In this document: piece after piece, positions 8,328-16,892 of the stretch
Layout of the letters: every line of letters begins with the position of its first letter
Position numbering within the stretch: position 1 is the stretch's first letter
DNA from: an uncultured Pelagibacteraceae bacterium
Lineage (GTDB): Bacteria; Pseudomonadota; Alphaproteobacteria; Pelagibacterales; Pelagibacteraceae
Length of the DNA: 64,000 nt
Assembly: GCA_902555945.1 (NCBI GenBank)
Contig: CACDUS010000001.1
Span: forward strand, 62,001-126,000
Direction: 5' to 3'
The notes under the pieces: generated by a model
Told to the model about the DNA's origin: nothing
The model's database searches: none
What the model saw: only the letters and a program-made list of their open reading frames with translations
Program-made: the position numbers and the translations under genes

Positions 8328-9181
8328 TAAATTGCTCCTTTTTTCTCAGTAGGTTCTAAATTGTCGTAGTTCCAAAGTTTTTTACCAGCTACTATTTTTT
8401 TCATTTTACTAACGTCAAAGTTATCACCGATTTCAGCAACCTTCAGTTTTCTTTTTAACCAATCTTGATCGCTTTTTGTTAATTCGGCGTCTACTGCATC
8501 ACTACCATATGAACCAATTTCTCCACCTACGAAAATTGTCCCATCATACATAGAGTCACCTAAATTTATTCCAACATCACCCAAAATAATTATTCTTCCT
8601 CTTTGCATCATAAAACCAGTAAATGCTCCAGCATCTCCACCAATAATTATAGTTCCACCTTTCATGTCAATACCAGTTCTCGCTCCAACACTTCCTTTGC
8701 AAATTAAATCACCACCTCTAATTGCTGCTCCAAAACACGACCCTGCGTTTTTCTCAATAACTACTTTACCAGCCATCAAATTTTCTGCACAAGACCAACC
8801 AACTCTCCCATTGATTCGAACTGTAGGCCCATCACATGAACCAATTCCAAAATATCCTAAACTACCTTCAAAAATTAAATTTAATTTATTTAAAATCCCA
8901 ACACCTATACTGTGTTTACCTTGAGGATTTTTAATAACTATAGTTCCGTATCCTTGGCTCATTAAATTATCTATTTCCTTGTTTGCTTCTGCTGCAGTCA
9001 TGTCTTTAACATCAAGATCAGTTCTTTTATTAAAATCTACATCATAAGTTCCAAAGTAATAAAAATTTTCTGCTTCATCAGGGTTAAAAAACTTTTGTTG
9101 CGTTCTTCCAGTTAAAACCTCTGTGTGCATACCCATGGCTTGGGCTTTGGTTTTTTTTGTAACGTTTTTTAAATTTGCCAT
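8327..9181 (-). CDS. mgsB: GXGXG-domain glutamate-synthase-like subunit (MgsB/GlxC type)
   Basis: A 284-residue protein made mostly of the right-handed beta-helix GXGXG domain, the C-terminal domain of glutamate synthase. Regular glycine turns appear in GYFGIGSCDGP, INGRVGWSC, CFGAAIRGGDLICKGSVGARTG and MKGGTIIIGGDAGAFTG. A typical stand-alone MgsB/GlxC is somewhat shorter (about 230). The extra length is an N-terminal extension and a C-terminal tail (KKIVAGKKLWNYD). Its start overlaps the upstream amidotransferase by 13 bases and its end overlaps the FMN subunit start, the tight coupling expected of subunits of one complex. It probably has a structural and channel-forming role. Confidence 0.85.
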   Translation of the reverse strand: MANLKNVTKKTKAQAMGMHTEVLTGRTQQKFFNPDEAENFYYFGTYDVDFNKRTDLDVKDMTAAEANKEIDNLMSQGYGTIVIKNPQGKHSIGVGILNKLNLIFEGSLGYFGIGSCDGPTVRINGRVGWSCAENLMAGKVVIEKNAGSCFGAAIRGGDLICKGSVGARTGIDMKGGTIIIGGDAGAFTGFMMQRGRIIILGDVGINLGDSMYDGTIFVGGEIGSYGSDAVDAELTKSDQDWLKRKLKVAEIGDNFDVSKMKKIVAGKKLWNYDNLEPTEKKGAI

Positions 9182-10113
9182 ACTTTAACCTCCCCATCGA
9201 ATGGATCATAAGTATCAATCTCTTGTGGCAAGATTGATCTAATTGCTATTTCCTCTGAACCCATTGCCACTAAATCATCTGACTCATAAAGGACCAAAGG
9301 TTTAGCTGCCATTGTATCTTTTGCCATTCCTAACGAGTCTTTTGTGGCAACAAAATAAGTGAAAACACCATCTAAACCTAGTAGAGACTCTTTCATTCCT
9401 TCTTCTAATGAAGCGCCTTCTCTCATTTTTTGAGCAATGTAAACAGCGATGAGCTCTGAGTCACACTCAGACATAAATCTCATCCCTTTATTTTCTAAAG
9501 CTCTTCTATTGTTCCAGTAATTAGTTAATTGTCCGTTATGAACAACCGATACATCACTAAATGGATAACCCCAAAAAGGATGAGCTGATTTTATATCTAC
9601 TCCAGACTCTGTTGCCATTCTAGCATGACCTATTGCATGAGTGCCAACAAGTTTATCTAAATTATATCTGTCACAAACCATTTTAGCATTTCCAAGATCT
9701 TTTATTACTTCTAAAGATTTACCCATAGAAAGAATTTCAACACCTGGAATACTTTCAATTTTTTGTGAAAATTCTAATAAATCTTTTTTATCATATTCAA
9801 TTTCATATCTTAAGGAGTAGGGAAGAGTCCTTTCTTCTTTGACAATTTTTGCACCCATTTCGGAAAGATAACTATCAACTATTTTTTTTCTTTCATCATA
9901 AACAGAGACATCCTCAGCAACAGATGTACTTCCTTCACCAACGTTTTCACCAACTTTAAATCTCATAATAAAATTTTTTCCATCTGTATCTCCGTATAAA
10001 GCATAACCTGTAGAGTCTTCTCCTCTATGTTTTAGAGCTTGCAACATTCCTTGTAGCTCATGACCAACTTTTGAAGATTTTCCTCTATGTATTAATCCTG
10101 CTATTCCGCACAT
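9169..10113 (-). CDS. mgsA: Class II glutamine amidotransferase-like subunit (MgsA/GlxB type)
   Basis: A 314-residue Ntn-hydrolase protein starting MCGIAGLIHRG, so Cys2 would be the nucleophile after removal of Met1. Other motifs are LKHRGEDSTGYALY, THAIGHARMATES, HPFWGYPFSDVSVVHNGQLTN and SECDSELIAVYIA, all typical of GlxB and the amidotransferase domain of glutamate synthase. In N-methylglutamate synthase it hydrolyses the gamma-glutamyl amide and passes the amine on. It is the first of the three synthase genes, 24 bases after the GS-like gene, with a 13-base overlap into the GXGXG subunit. Confidence 0.85.
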   Translation of the reverse strand: MCGIAGLIHRGKSSKVGHELQGMLQALKHRGEDSTGYALYGDTDGKNFIMRFKVGENVGEGSTSVAEDVSVYDERKKIVDSYLSEMGAKIVKEERTLPYSLRYEIEYDKKDLLEFSQKIESIPGVEILSMGKSLEVIKDLGNAKMVCDRYNLDKLVGTHAIGHARMATESGVDIKSAHPFWGYPFSDVSVVHNGQLTNYWNNRRALENKGMRFMSECDSELIAVYIAQKMREGASLEEGMKESLLGLDGVFTYFVATKDSLGMAKDTMAAKPLVLYESDDLVAMGSEEIAIRSILPQEIDTYDPFDGEVKVWQI

Positions 10114-10137
10114 ATACTTTTCCTCTCTCTATATCTA

Positions 10138-11607
10138 TTATGGTAAACAATCTAAATAAGTATCTAGATCCCATTGAGTTGTTGCACCTAAAAACTTTTC
10201 CCATTCGTCATTTTTGTACCAATGAAATATTTTATACATCTCATCTGGCATAGCTGATTGAATAACTTTGTCTTCAGAAAGTCTTTCAAGTGCTTCACCT
10301 AAACTTAAAGGTAATTTTTTAACATCTTTTCCAGCTTTTTGAGCTTCATAAATATTTCTAGACTCAGGCTTACCTGGATCAATCTTGTTTGAAATTCCAT
10401 CATCAAATGCTTTCAATAAAGCTGCACCCATTAAATAAGGGTTATGCATGGAGTCAACAGATCTATATTCAAATCTACCTGGAGCAGAAACTCTTAACCC
10501 ACAAGTTCTGTTTTGATATCCCCAGTCTGCGTATACTGGCGCCCAAAAACCTTGATCCCATAATCTTCTATATGAGTTTACTGTTGATGAACCTATTGCT
10601 GTTAATGCTGGCAAATGCTTCATAACCCCACCAATAGATTGTAAACCAACTTTTCCTGGTAATTGCATATCTTTGGTGTCTGGCATAAAAGTATTTGTTC
10701 CGCCTTCAACATAAGTGAAAACTTCTTCAACTCCTGGAAGTGTTTTGTGTCCAAGTTTATTAACCACATCTTTTCCACCCTTCCATAAAGACATGTTAGT
10801 GTGGCAACCACTTGCTGAAACTCCCATAAATGGTTTAGTCATAAAACAGGCAATTAACCCATGTTCTCTTGCGACTTGTGCACAAATTTGTCTGTATGTT
10901 GAAAGTCGATCAGCATTTCTTAATACATCATCATACATCCAGTTTAATTCTAATTGACCTGGGGCATCTTCATGGTCACCTTGAATCATATCAAGACCCA
11001 TTGCATTAGCATACTCAATAACTTTCATAAAAACAGGTCTTAATGACTCGAATTGATCAATGTGATAACAGAATGGTTTTGAAAAACCTTTACCTGTTGG
11101 TGTACCATCTTCATTTTTTGTTAACCACATCATTTCAGGTTCAGTTCCAACTCTCATTTGGTAACCATGTTTTTTCTTAAATTCTTCAGCAATTATTCTT
11201 AAATTACCTCTACAATCAGAAGTTAAATGTCCACCTGGATTTTCTCTTTCTTCTCTATTTCTAAAACAAGTACAAAATACTCTTGCAACTCTTTTATCCC
11301 AGGGTAATTGCACAAATGTTTCAGGATCAGGAATTCCAACCAATTCTTTAGCTTCTGGACCATATCCAATATAGTTATTATGACGATCTAAAAATAAGTT
11401 TGCAGTAGCTCCATAAACTAATTGAAAACCTTTTTCGGCAGTTCTTTCCCAGTGATCAGCTGGTATACCTTTACCAACTACTCTTCCAGTAACTGAAATG
11501 AATTGAAAATAAATGTAAGTTATTCCTAACTCATTTATTTTATCTCTTACTTTTTTTACTAATTTAGCTCTACCTGGTTGATTAACATGTTTTTCTAGAT
11601 CCGTCAT
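10138..11607 (-). CDS. Second, divergent glutamine synthetase-like ligase (489 aa)
   Basis: A 489-residue glutamine synthetase superfamily protein, about 50 residues longer than the GMAS-like gene at 3154. It keeps an ATP-grasping core: GTEPEMMW, EDAPGQLELNW, NSYRRLWDQGF and GRFEYRSVDSMHNPYL. Where the first copy has GCHAH, this one has GCHTN, a form more typical of eukaryotic type II enzymes. The segments around AGKDVKKLPLSLGEALERL and TTQWDLDTYLDCLP are its own. It leads the mgsABC-like genes, so it probably makes a gamma-glutamyl amide for them. The amine could be ammonia, methylamine or another amine. I cannot tell which, so no symbol is given. Confidence 0.75.
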   Translation of the reverse strand: MTDLEKHVNQPGRAKLVKKVRDKINELGITYIYFQFISVTGRVVGKGIPADHWERTAEKGFQLVYGATANLFLDRHNNYIGYGPEAKELVGIPDPETFVQLPWDKRVARVFCTCFRNREERENPGGHLTSDCRGNLRIIAEEFKKKHGYQMRVGTEPEMMWLTKNEDGTPTGKGFSKPFCYHIDQFESLRPVFMKVIEYANAMGLDMIQGDHEDAPGQLELNWMYDDVLRNADRLSTYRQICAQVAREHGLIACFMTKPFMGVSASGCHTNMSLWKGGKDVVNKLGHKTLPGVEEVFTYVEGGTNTFMPDTKDMQLPGKVGLQSIGGVMKHLPALTAIGSSTVNSYRRLWDQGFWAPVYADWGYQNRTCGLRVSAPGRFEYRSVDSMHNPYLMGAALLKAFDDGISNKIDPGKPESRNIYEAQKAGKDVKKLPLSLGEALERLSEDKVIQSAMPDEMYKIFHWYKNDEWEKFLGATTQWDLDTYLDCLP

Positions 11608-11674
11608 TTTCTCCTCAGTGAATTATAATTTACTAAACGTAGCTGAAAAATTTATTAGTGTCTAGGCTTGAAGT

Positions 11675-13000
11675 TTAACTCCAAGGGAATGGACTGTTCG
11701 AAGTAGGGTGAAGTTCACCCTTCTCGTAACGGTTGAATCTAAACGGTTTTAATAAATCACTTTCAGTTCCAAGAATTTCTTTTGCAACTAGTTCACCGAC
11801 ACCTATCATTTTGTATCCGTGATTAGCATCAGCAATCATATAAACGTTTTCAAAAAATCTATCAAAAATAGGAAATGAATCTGGTGTCATACATCCAAGT
11901 CCTCCCGACGGACCTTTTCTGTATAAATCAGATTTACCTTCAAATCTTTTTTGGCAGTGTGCTAATGCCGAACACCACATTTCACTAAATGCATCTGTAG
12001 TTTGATACTCAGGTGACTCTATTCCATAAGGGTCAACATTTACTTCATCAAAATGTTTTTTAACAATGTAAGGAGATGTTCCACCTTGAACACCTAAACC
12101 TTCAATATCTGGTTTGTAATAAATTCCCCAAATTTTATCTGTAATTAATTTTTTTGTTTTATCTGAATATAATGGAGCCGTAGAGTCAACGTGAACTACA
12201 GGTGGTTGTTTACCATCATTAGTTTTCAAAAAATCTGGCTCAACACCAATTACACCTTCTTGTAACATCCAGTAAGTCCACATATCAGTTACATGCATCT
12301 TTCCATCTTTACCTTTGATGTTTGCAGTTTTAGGTAATTCCAACATGTTCCAGAAATCCCTTGCCCATGGTCCTGCTCCAATAACTACTTGTTCACAGTC
12401 AATTGTACCTTTGTCAGTTTCTACACCTGTTACTGCTTTACTATTACTTCCTCTTTTAAAACCTGTAACTTTTACGCCCTTCATAACCTGAACACCATTT
12501 GATGTAGATTTATTTTCAAGAGCTTTTATTGAGTCTTTGTTAAATGCATATCCACCTTTTTTCTCGTGAAGAATAGATGTAATACCTTGTGCTTGCCAAT
12601 CATCGAAAATACCTTTCATATAATTAGCACAATCTTTCTCACCTTCTATAAATGTAGATTCATATCCAATTGCTTTTTGTTGTTTATAAATGCTTGCAAC
12701 ATCTTCATGCATTACTTCAGGTGATATTTGTAAATAACCAACTGGATTGTATTTAAATGCTTTGGGATCACTTTCCCAAACAGAAACTGAATGGGCCATT
12801 AATTCTCTCATTGCTGGTTGGAAATAATTATTTCTCACAACTCCACAAGCTATTCCACTTGCACCAGCGGCTGTATCTTTTTTTTCTAAAACTACAATGT
12901 CTCCTGGATTTTTATAAGTTTCTGATAATTTCCAAGCAGTACTTAATCCGTGGATACCTCCACCGATTATAACTACTTTTGCTTTTGTCGGTAATGACAT
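11675..13000 (-). CDS. FAD-dependent amine oxidase/dehydrogenase of the DadA-SoxB family
   Basis: A predicted 441-residue flavoprotein. The start chosen is the ATG at 13000; a GTG two codons earlier is possible. The Rossmann FAD motif is VVIIGGGIHGLSTAWKL, followed by VVLEKKDTAAGASGIACG. Near the C-terminus GGLGCMTPDSFPIFD and ADANHGYKMIGVGELVAKEIL match the glycine/D-amino-acid oxidase (DAO) superfamily. It should oxidise a secondary or primary amine, for example an N-methylated amino acid. It lies between a MarR-like gene and the GS-like gene in the TMAO block, and no dmmDABC genes are visible. A role in dimethylamine or N-methyl compound oxidation is therefore possible. The substrate is unknown. 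Confidence 0.8.
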   Translation of the reverse strand: MSLPTKAKVVIIGGGIHGLSTAWKLSETYKNPGDIVVLEKKDTAAGASGIACGVVRNNYFQPAMRELMAHSVSVWESDPKAFKYNPVGYLQISPEVMHEDVASIYKQQKAIGYESTFIEGEKDCANYMKGIFDDWQAQGITSILHEKKGGYAFNKDSIKALENKSTSNGVQVMKGVKVTGFKRGSNSKAVTGVETDKGTIDCEQVVIGAGPWARDFWNMLELPKTANIKGKDGKMHVTDMWTYWMLQEGVIGVEPDFLKTNDGKQPPVVHVDSTAPLYSDKTKKLITDKIWGIYYKPDIEGLGVQGGTSPYIVKKHFDEVNVDPYGIESPEYQTTDAFSEMWCSALAHCQKRFEGKSDLYRKGPSGGLGCMTPDSFPIFDRFFENVYMIADANHGYKMIGVGELVAKEILGTESDLLKPFRFNRYEKGELHPTSNSPFPWS

Positions 13001-13061
13001 AATCACATCTTTATTTTTCGTGCGACGTAAATATATAATTTTTTATATATATAAAATTTAT

Positions 13062-13077
13062 AAGTAATTAATTACTT
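13062..13077. promoter_or_regulatory. Perfect 16-base palindrome, candidate operator
   Basis: AAGTAATTAATTACTT is its own reverse complement. It lies in the gap between the MarR-like gene and the FAD oxidase gene, about 62 bases upstream of the latter's start. MarR-family dimers bind palindromes of this size. In DNA this AT-rich a few such palindromes are expected by chance, so the link is suggestive only. Confidence 0.35.
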
Positions 13078-13081
13078 TTCT

Positions 13082-13432
13082 TTAGAAGCTTAGATTTTTT
13101 AATGTTTCTAGATATGTATTAAACTCTTCAATAAAAGATTCACTTGGTTTAATGTGTTTTTTTCTTTGATCACCCGAAGTTTTTTCTAAGAAAAAAAAAC
13201 CTTTTTCACACGCCTCATTAATCATCAAGGCAGACTTCGGTCGAGATGTTTTAAACAATTTTGTCTTTAGTTCCTCAACTGTAAGATTCTCTTTATATTT
13301 GTATGCATGCATAACTAGAAGCATCATGTGATAATGTGAAGGAGATTTTCTAAAAAAATAGTTACTAGATGTATGAGAAAGTTTCATTTGATCTTCCCAA
13401 AATTCTAATAAATCTTTAGTTGTTTTTGTCAT
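13082..13432 (-). CDS. MarR-like winged-helix regulator
   Basis: A 116-residue protein with a helix-turn-helix pattern (LTVEELKTKLFKTSRPKSALMINEACEKGFF) followed by a wing-like SGDQRKKHIKPSESF, as in MarR-family regulators. It is somewhat short for MarR (usually 135-150). Its ATG overlaps the stop of tdm (TAATG), so it is co-transcribed with the TMAO demethylase and probably senses a methylated amine or a product. A 16-base palindrome directly downstream of its stop, before the FAD oxidase gene, could be its site. Few regulators are seen in this window, so this one may matter. Confidence 0.65.
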   Translation of the reverse strand: MTKTTKDLLEFWEDQMKLSHTSSNYFFRKSPSHYHMMLLVMHAYKYKENLTVEELKTKLFKTSRPKSALMINEACEKGFFFLEKTSGDQRKKHIKPSESFIEEFNTYLETLKNLSF

Positions 13433-15771
13433 TAAGATCTTACTCTTGTTTTCTTCGGATCAAAATGTGGGAATGGTACAACTTTAGCAGTAATTCTTTT
13501 TTGATGACCATCAATTTTTCCAACTTCAACTTCTGTTCCAGGCTCAGAATATTGAGTATCTATTCTGCACAGTGCTATATTTTTATTGAGAGTTGTTGAC
13601 AAACAACCGCTTGTGACTATTCCAACTTGCGATCTTCCAACATGTACACAATCTCCATGACCAGCATGTTCTTTTCCAATAAGTTCTAAACCAACAAGTT
13701 TTTTTTGTGGATTTGCTTTTCTTTCTTTAAGAATTTCTTTTCCTATAAAATCTTCTTCCTTAGTTTTAAGAGGGACTGCAAAACCAATTCCTGCCTCAAA
13801 AGGATCTTGTTGACCATCAAATTCATTACCAAATAAAATTAAACCTGCTTCAATTCTTAATTTATCTAAAGCGGCAAATCCTGCGGGAATTAAACCATAA
13901 TCTTTTCCAGCTTCCATAAGTTTATCCCATACTTCAGGCGCATGTTTTGGATGACACCAAACTTCATAACCAAGTTCACCAGTATAACCTGTTCTTGAAA
14001 CAATTAATGGAATACCTTGAAGTTCTTCAATTCTACAAATTGTGAACCTAAACCATTCCAATTCATCTATTGATGGCTGAGTCGGAGGAGTAAAAATTAA
14101 TTTTTTTAAAATCTCTCTACTTTTAGGTCCTTGAATAGAAACATTGCTAATTTGATCTGTTGAGTTTTTTACATTTACCTTTAAGTTTTTTTTCTTTGCT
14201 ACTTCTTTTAACCATTCACCTGCATACTCATCTCCACAAATCCATCTAAAACCAGTTTCACTTAATCTTAATAATGTGCCATCATCAAACATCATTCCAT
14301 TTTCATAACACATTGCAGAATACACAACTTGACCAACGGAAAGTTTTTTAATGTTTCTCGTTAATGTATAATTCATTAACTCCTCAGCATCTGGTCCAAT
14401 AATTTCAAATTTTCTTAATGACGATAAATCAATTAGAACAGCTTTTTCTCTACACGCGTTATATTCTTCAACTACACCATGTTTAGTGTAATCATTTGGC
14501 AACCAAAAACCTCGAGCATCAATAAAGTTTCTAGTTAATTTTGATGTTCTTTCATAGAAACCTGAATTTCTTGTAAGTTTTTTTTCTGAGTCTGTTTTCA
14601 TTCTAAAAGCAAATGATTTTGAAAATTCTTTTTTTTTGTCGTAAGTTCTAACAAAAATATCAGTTGGATTCCACGAATTACATGCATCAATATCACTAGG
14701 ACATGCGGTGGTTCCGATTGTTAAATCTTTAAGCGCTCTAAACATTACATAATCTCCAGGTCTTGCAAATGACTCATCAGAAATAACAGAGTTTAATCCT
14801 GATGCTGAAGTATTAAAGAATAAGTTTATAGCATGCCAACCTTTTTGTTTTTGAACGCCATATTTAGACATTGAATTTGTTAAATTATCAGAGCAGTTTG
14901 GGTGACCAAAATAACCTGCATCTTCATAATATTTTGAAGTACAAGCAAGATTAAATGTATCATGTTTACCAACAGTATCTCTAATTACTTCAACTAATGG
15001 TTCATGATCAGTGTCATAAAATTTTGAAAATAATCCTGGTCCAGGAAAAGTATTACCCATAAAAGTTCTTGTTGTTTGCCAATCAAGACCTTTTTCAATT
15101 TTTTTGTCTAGCTTTCTAGTATCAAATGCTACAAAGTCAGAACATTGTCTTCCCGCGGGGCTAATAACCTGAATATAGTCACCTTCTTTTACTTGAAAAG
15201 AAATTGCAGTTTCTCTGTCAATATTCTTTTCGTAATTAGGTTCATAAACCGGATCAGGTATAATCGATAATTCTTTATCATTAACAATTTTTGCTCTTTT
15301 TATAAATATTGTTAAGTCACTTGAAGGATTTTGTTCACTCACCAACATATCATTTTGTGGAGCTGAAAAAATTACGTAGCATTTATCTTTTGATTTGATT
15401 TTTATTTTTTCTCCACTTGGCGTTTTGTCATCAAAAAGAATAGATGATTTAGATTTATTTATATCTAAATTTCTTTTTTTTAATTGAAGATTGGTTGTTA
15501 AAGAACTTTCATCTTTTCTATTAAGTATTTCTTTAATAAAACTTTTTTTACTATTTTCTTTTTGATTTAAAATTCCAAGTTCAGATTTTCCGTCTTTATC
15601 AAAACAAATTATTTCACAAATTTGATTTCCTTCATCATTGATAATTTCTATTTCATCATCAGGAAAAATTTGCAAACCAGTGAGACCACCTGCATTTACA
15701 ACATGTCTTTCAACTCCAGGTGGTAATACGTTTAAACCTGGCTCTTTAATATCTAAAGTAGTTTGCGACAT
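13432..15771 (-). CDS. tdm: Trimethylamine N-oxide demethylase Tdm
   Basis: A 779-residue protein. The first part contains a DUF1989-type metal domain (about residues 185-380) and the C-terminal part, from about 415, is a GcvT-like tetrahydrofolate-binding aminomethyltransferase domain. Three cysteines, 277, 293 and 357, lie in NLACTS, HPNCSD and TTACPS. Their 16- and 64-residue spacing is what I recall for the zinc triad of characterised Tdm. The enzyme splits TMAO to dimethylamine and formaldehyde, and the GcvT domain may pass the carbon to tetrahydrofolate. Residues 1-180 look like a degenerate first copy of the metal domain without the cysteines. It diverges from tmoX and is followed by a MarR-like gene. 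Confidence 0.9.
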   Translation of the reverse strand: MSQTTLDIKEPGLNVLPPGVERHVVNAGGLTGLQIFPDDEIEIINDEGNQICEIICFDKDGKSELGILNQKENSKKSFIKEILNRKDESSLTTNLQLKKRNLDINKSKSSILFDDKTPSGEKIKIKSKDKCYVIFSAPQNDMLVSEQNPSSDLTIFIKRAKIVNDKELSIIPDPVYEPNYEKNIDRETAISFQVKEGDYIQVISPAGRQCSDFVAFDTRKLDKKIEKGLDWQTTRTFMGNTFPGPGLFSKFYDTDHEPLVEVIRDTVGKHDTFNLACTSKYYEDAGYFGHPNCSDNLTNSMSKYGVQKQKGWHAINLFFNTSASGLNSVISDESFARPGDYVMFRALKDLTIGTTACPSDIDACNSWNPTDIFVRTYDKKKEFSKSFAFRMKTDSEKKLTRNSGFYERTSKLTRNFIDARGFWLPNDYTKHGVVEEYNACREKAVLIDLSSLRKFEIIGPDAEELMNYTLTRNIKKLSVGQVVYSAMCYENGMMFDDGTLLRLSETGFRWICGDEYAGEWLKEVAKKKNLKVNVKNSTDQISNVSIQGPKSREILKKLIFTPPTQPSIDELEWFRFTICRIEELQGIPLIVSRTGYTGELGYEVWCHPKHAPEVWDKLMEAGKDYGLIPAGFAALDKLRIEAGLILFGNEFDGQQDPFEAGIGFAVPLKTKEEDFIGKEILKERKANPQKKLVGLELIGKEHAGHGDCVHVGRSQVGIVTSGCLSTTLNKNIALCRIDTQYSEPGTEVEVGKIDGHQKRITAKVVPFPHFDPKKTRVRS

Positions 15772-15811
15772 TTTTTATAATCTATTGTTATATTATATAA
15801 ATATCTAGTAG

Positions 15812-15859
15812 TTGACTATCATTTTACTTAGGCACATACTGATTACACTTAATATTAAG
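15812..15859 (+). promoter_or_regulatory. Promoter of tmoX with a downstream palindrome
   Basis: TTGACT at 15812-15817 and CATACT at 15835-15840 are separated by 17 bases, a good sigma-70 spacing with four or more consensus matches each. A perfect 12-base palindrome CTTAATATTAAG (15848-15859) sits near the expected start of transcription, followed by aaggggaa as the ribosome binding site and the tmoX ATG at 15872. The palindrome could be an operator. The divergent tdm promoter must lie in the same 100-base gap; a TATAAT occurs on its strand. Confidence 0.5.
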
Positions 15860-15871
15860 AAAGGGGAATAA

Positions 15872-16819
15872 ATGCGAAAAATAATATCATTAATATCTGC
15901 AATGATAATTTCAGTGGTAAGTTTTGCTGGAATATCAAACGCAGCAGATAGCAAAAAGCCCATCGTAATCCCAACACATAACTGGTCAAGTCAAATTGTA
16001 ATGGCTTACGTTATTGGTGGAATTATGGAAGACATGGGAAATAATGTTAAATATGTTAATGCTGACTCTCAAGCAGTTTACGAGTCAATTAGAATTGGTG
16101 ACGTAACTCTATCTCACGAAGTATGGGAATCTGCTTTTGGTAAATCATTCACAACTGCATTGGACAAAGGTGGATTGCTAGATTGGGGTGACCATGAGGC
16201 AAGAACACTTGAAGATATGGGATATCCAAACTGGGTTGCTGAAAAAGGATTATGTCCTGGTTTACCAGACTGGACTGCTTTAAAAAATCCTGACTGTGCT
16301 AAAAACTTTACAACACCTGACTCTCCAGATGGAAAAGGAAGAATGTTGGAAGGTCCACAAACTTGGCATGGTGATTTAATTCCACAAAGGGTTGACGCTT
16401 TAGGTTTAGGAGATCTATGGTGGGTTAAATTTGCTGGAAGTGCCGATGCACTTTGGGCAGAGTTATCAGCAGCTGAAAAAGAAGGAAGAGGAACAATCAT
16501 CTTTAACTGGACACCTAACTTCACAGATGGTGCTGGTTTTACATTTATCGACTTTCCTCCATACACAGCAGGTTGCAGACCTGAAGATGGTGGAGATGGA
16601 AAATGTGGTTCACCTGATGGTTATTTGAAAAAAGCAGTTAACGCTGATTTTCCAAAAACTCATCCGAAAGCAGCAGCTATGTTCAAAAAACTTTCTTTCA
16701 CAACAAGTCAAATTGGTGCAATGGCAGCTTTAGTTGACATTGACAAAATGACTCATGAAGATGCAGCTAAAAAATGGCTGAAAGATAATAAGAAAGTTTG
16801 GAAAGCTTTTACTAAATAA
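15872..16819 (+). CDS. tmoX: TMAO-binding periplasmic protein TmoX (OpuAC family)
   Basis: A 315-residue substrate-binding protein with an N-terminal signal peptide (MRKIISLISAMIISVVSFAG, cleavage likely after ISNAA). The mature part fits the glycine betaine/proline OpuAC family: PIVIPTHNWSSQIVMAYVIGG, LSHEVWES and several tryptophans (WWVKFAGSADALW, FNWTPNF) that would form an aromatic cage for a quaternary amine-like ligand. Divergent transcription with tdm and the Tmm gene downstream indicate TMAO rather than betaine. A strong terminator follows, so the binding protein is probably made in excess of the membrane components. A betaine or choline ligand is the alternative. Confidence 0.85.
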   Translation: MRKIISLISAMIISVVSFAGISNAADSKKPIVIPTHNWSSQIVMAYVIGGIMEDMGNNVKYVNADSQAVYESIRIGDVTLSHEVWESAFGKSFTTALDKGGLLDWGDHEARTLEDMGYPNWVAEKGLCPGLPDWTALKNPDCAKNFTTPDSPDGKGRMLEGPQTWHGDLIPQRVDALGLGDLWWVKFAGSADALWAELSAAEKEGRGTIIFNWTPNFTDGAGFTFIDFPPYTAGCRPEDGGDGKCGSPDGYLKKAVNADFPKTHPKAAAMFKKLSFTTSQIGAMAALVDIDKMTHEDAAKKWLKDNKKVWKAFTK

Positions 16820-16843
16820 AGGTAAATAGCTATTAAATCTTTT

Positions 16844-16879
16844 AATCTCTCCCAACAATGTTGGGGGAGATTTTTTTTT
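16844..16879 (+). terminator. Strong rho-independent terminator after tmoX
   Basis: A thirteen-base-pair stem (AATCTCTCCCAAC with GTTGGGGGAGATT, one G-U pair) has a three-base loop and runs into nine Ts. It is 24 bases after the tmoX stop and is the strongest terminator in the window. It separates tmoX from the downstream genes, which may explain high binding-protein expression. Confidence 0.92.
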
Positions 16880-16892
16880 AAGATGAGATTCA

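Noticed and set aside
10620-10811. Frames overlapping the second GS-like gene
   Set aside because: The gene itself reads through without interruption and keeps all motifs, so the overlapping frames are not evidence of a frameshift.
16114-16566. 150-codon minus-strand frame inside tmoX
   Set aside because: Shadow of a strongly conserved gene; the translation is rich in Ser and Pro with no domain.
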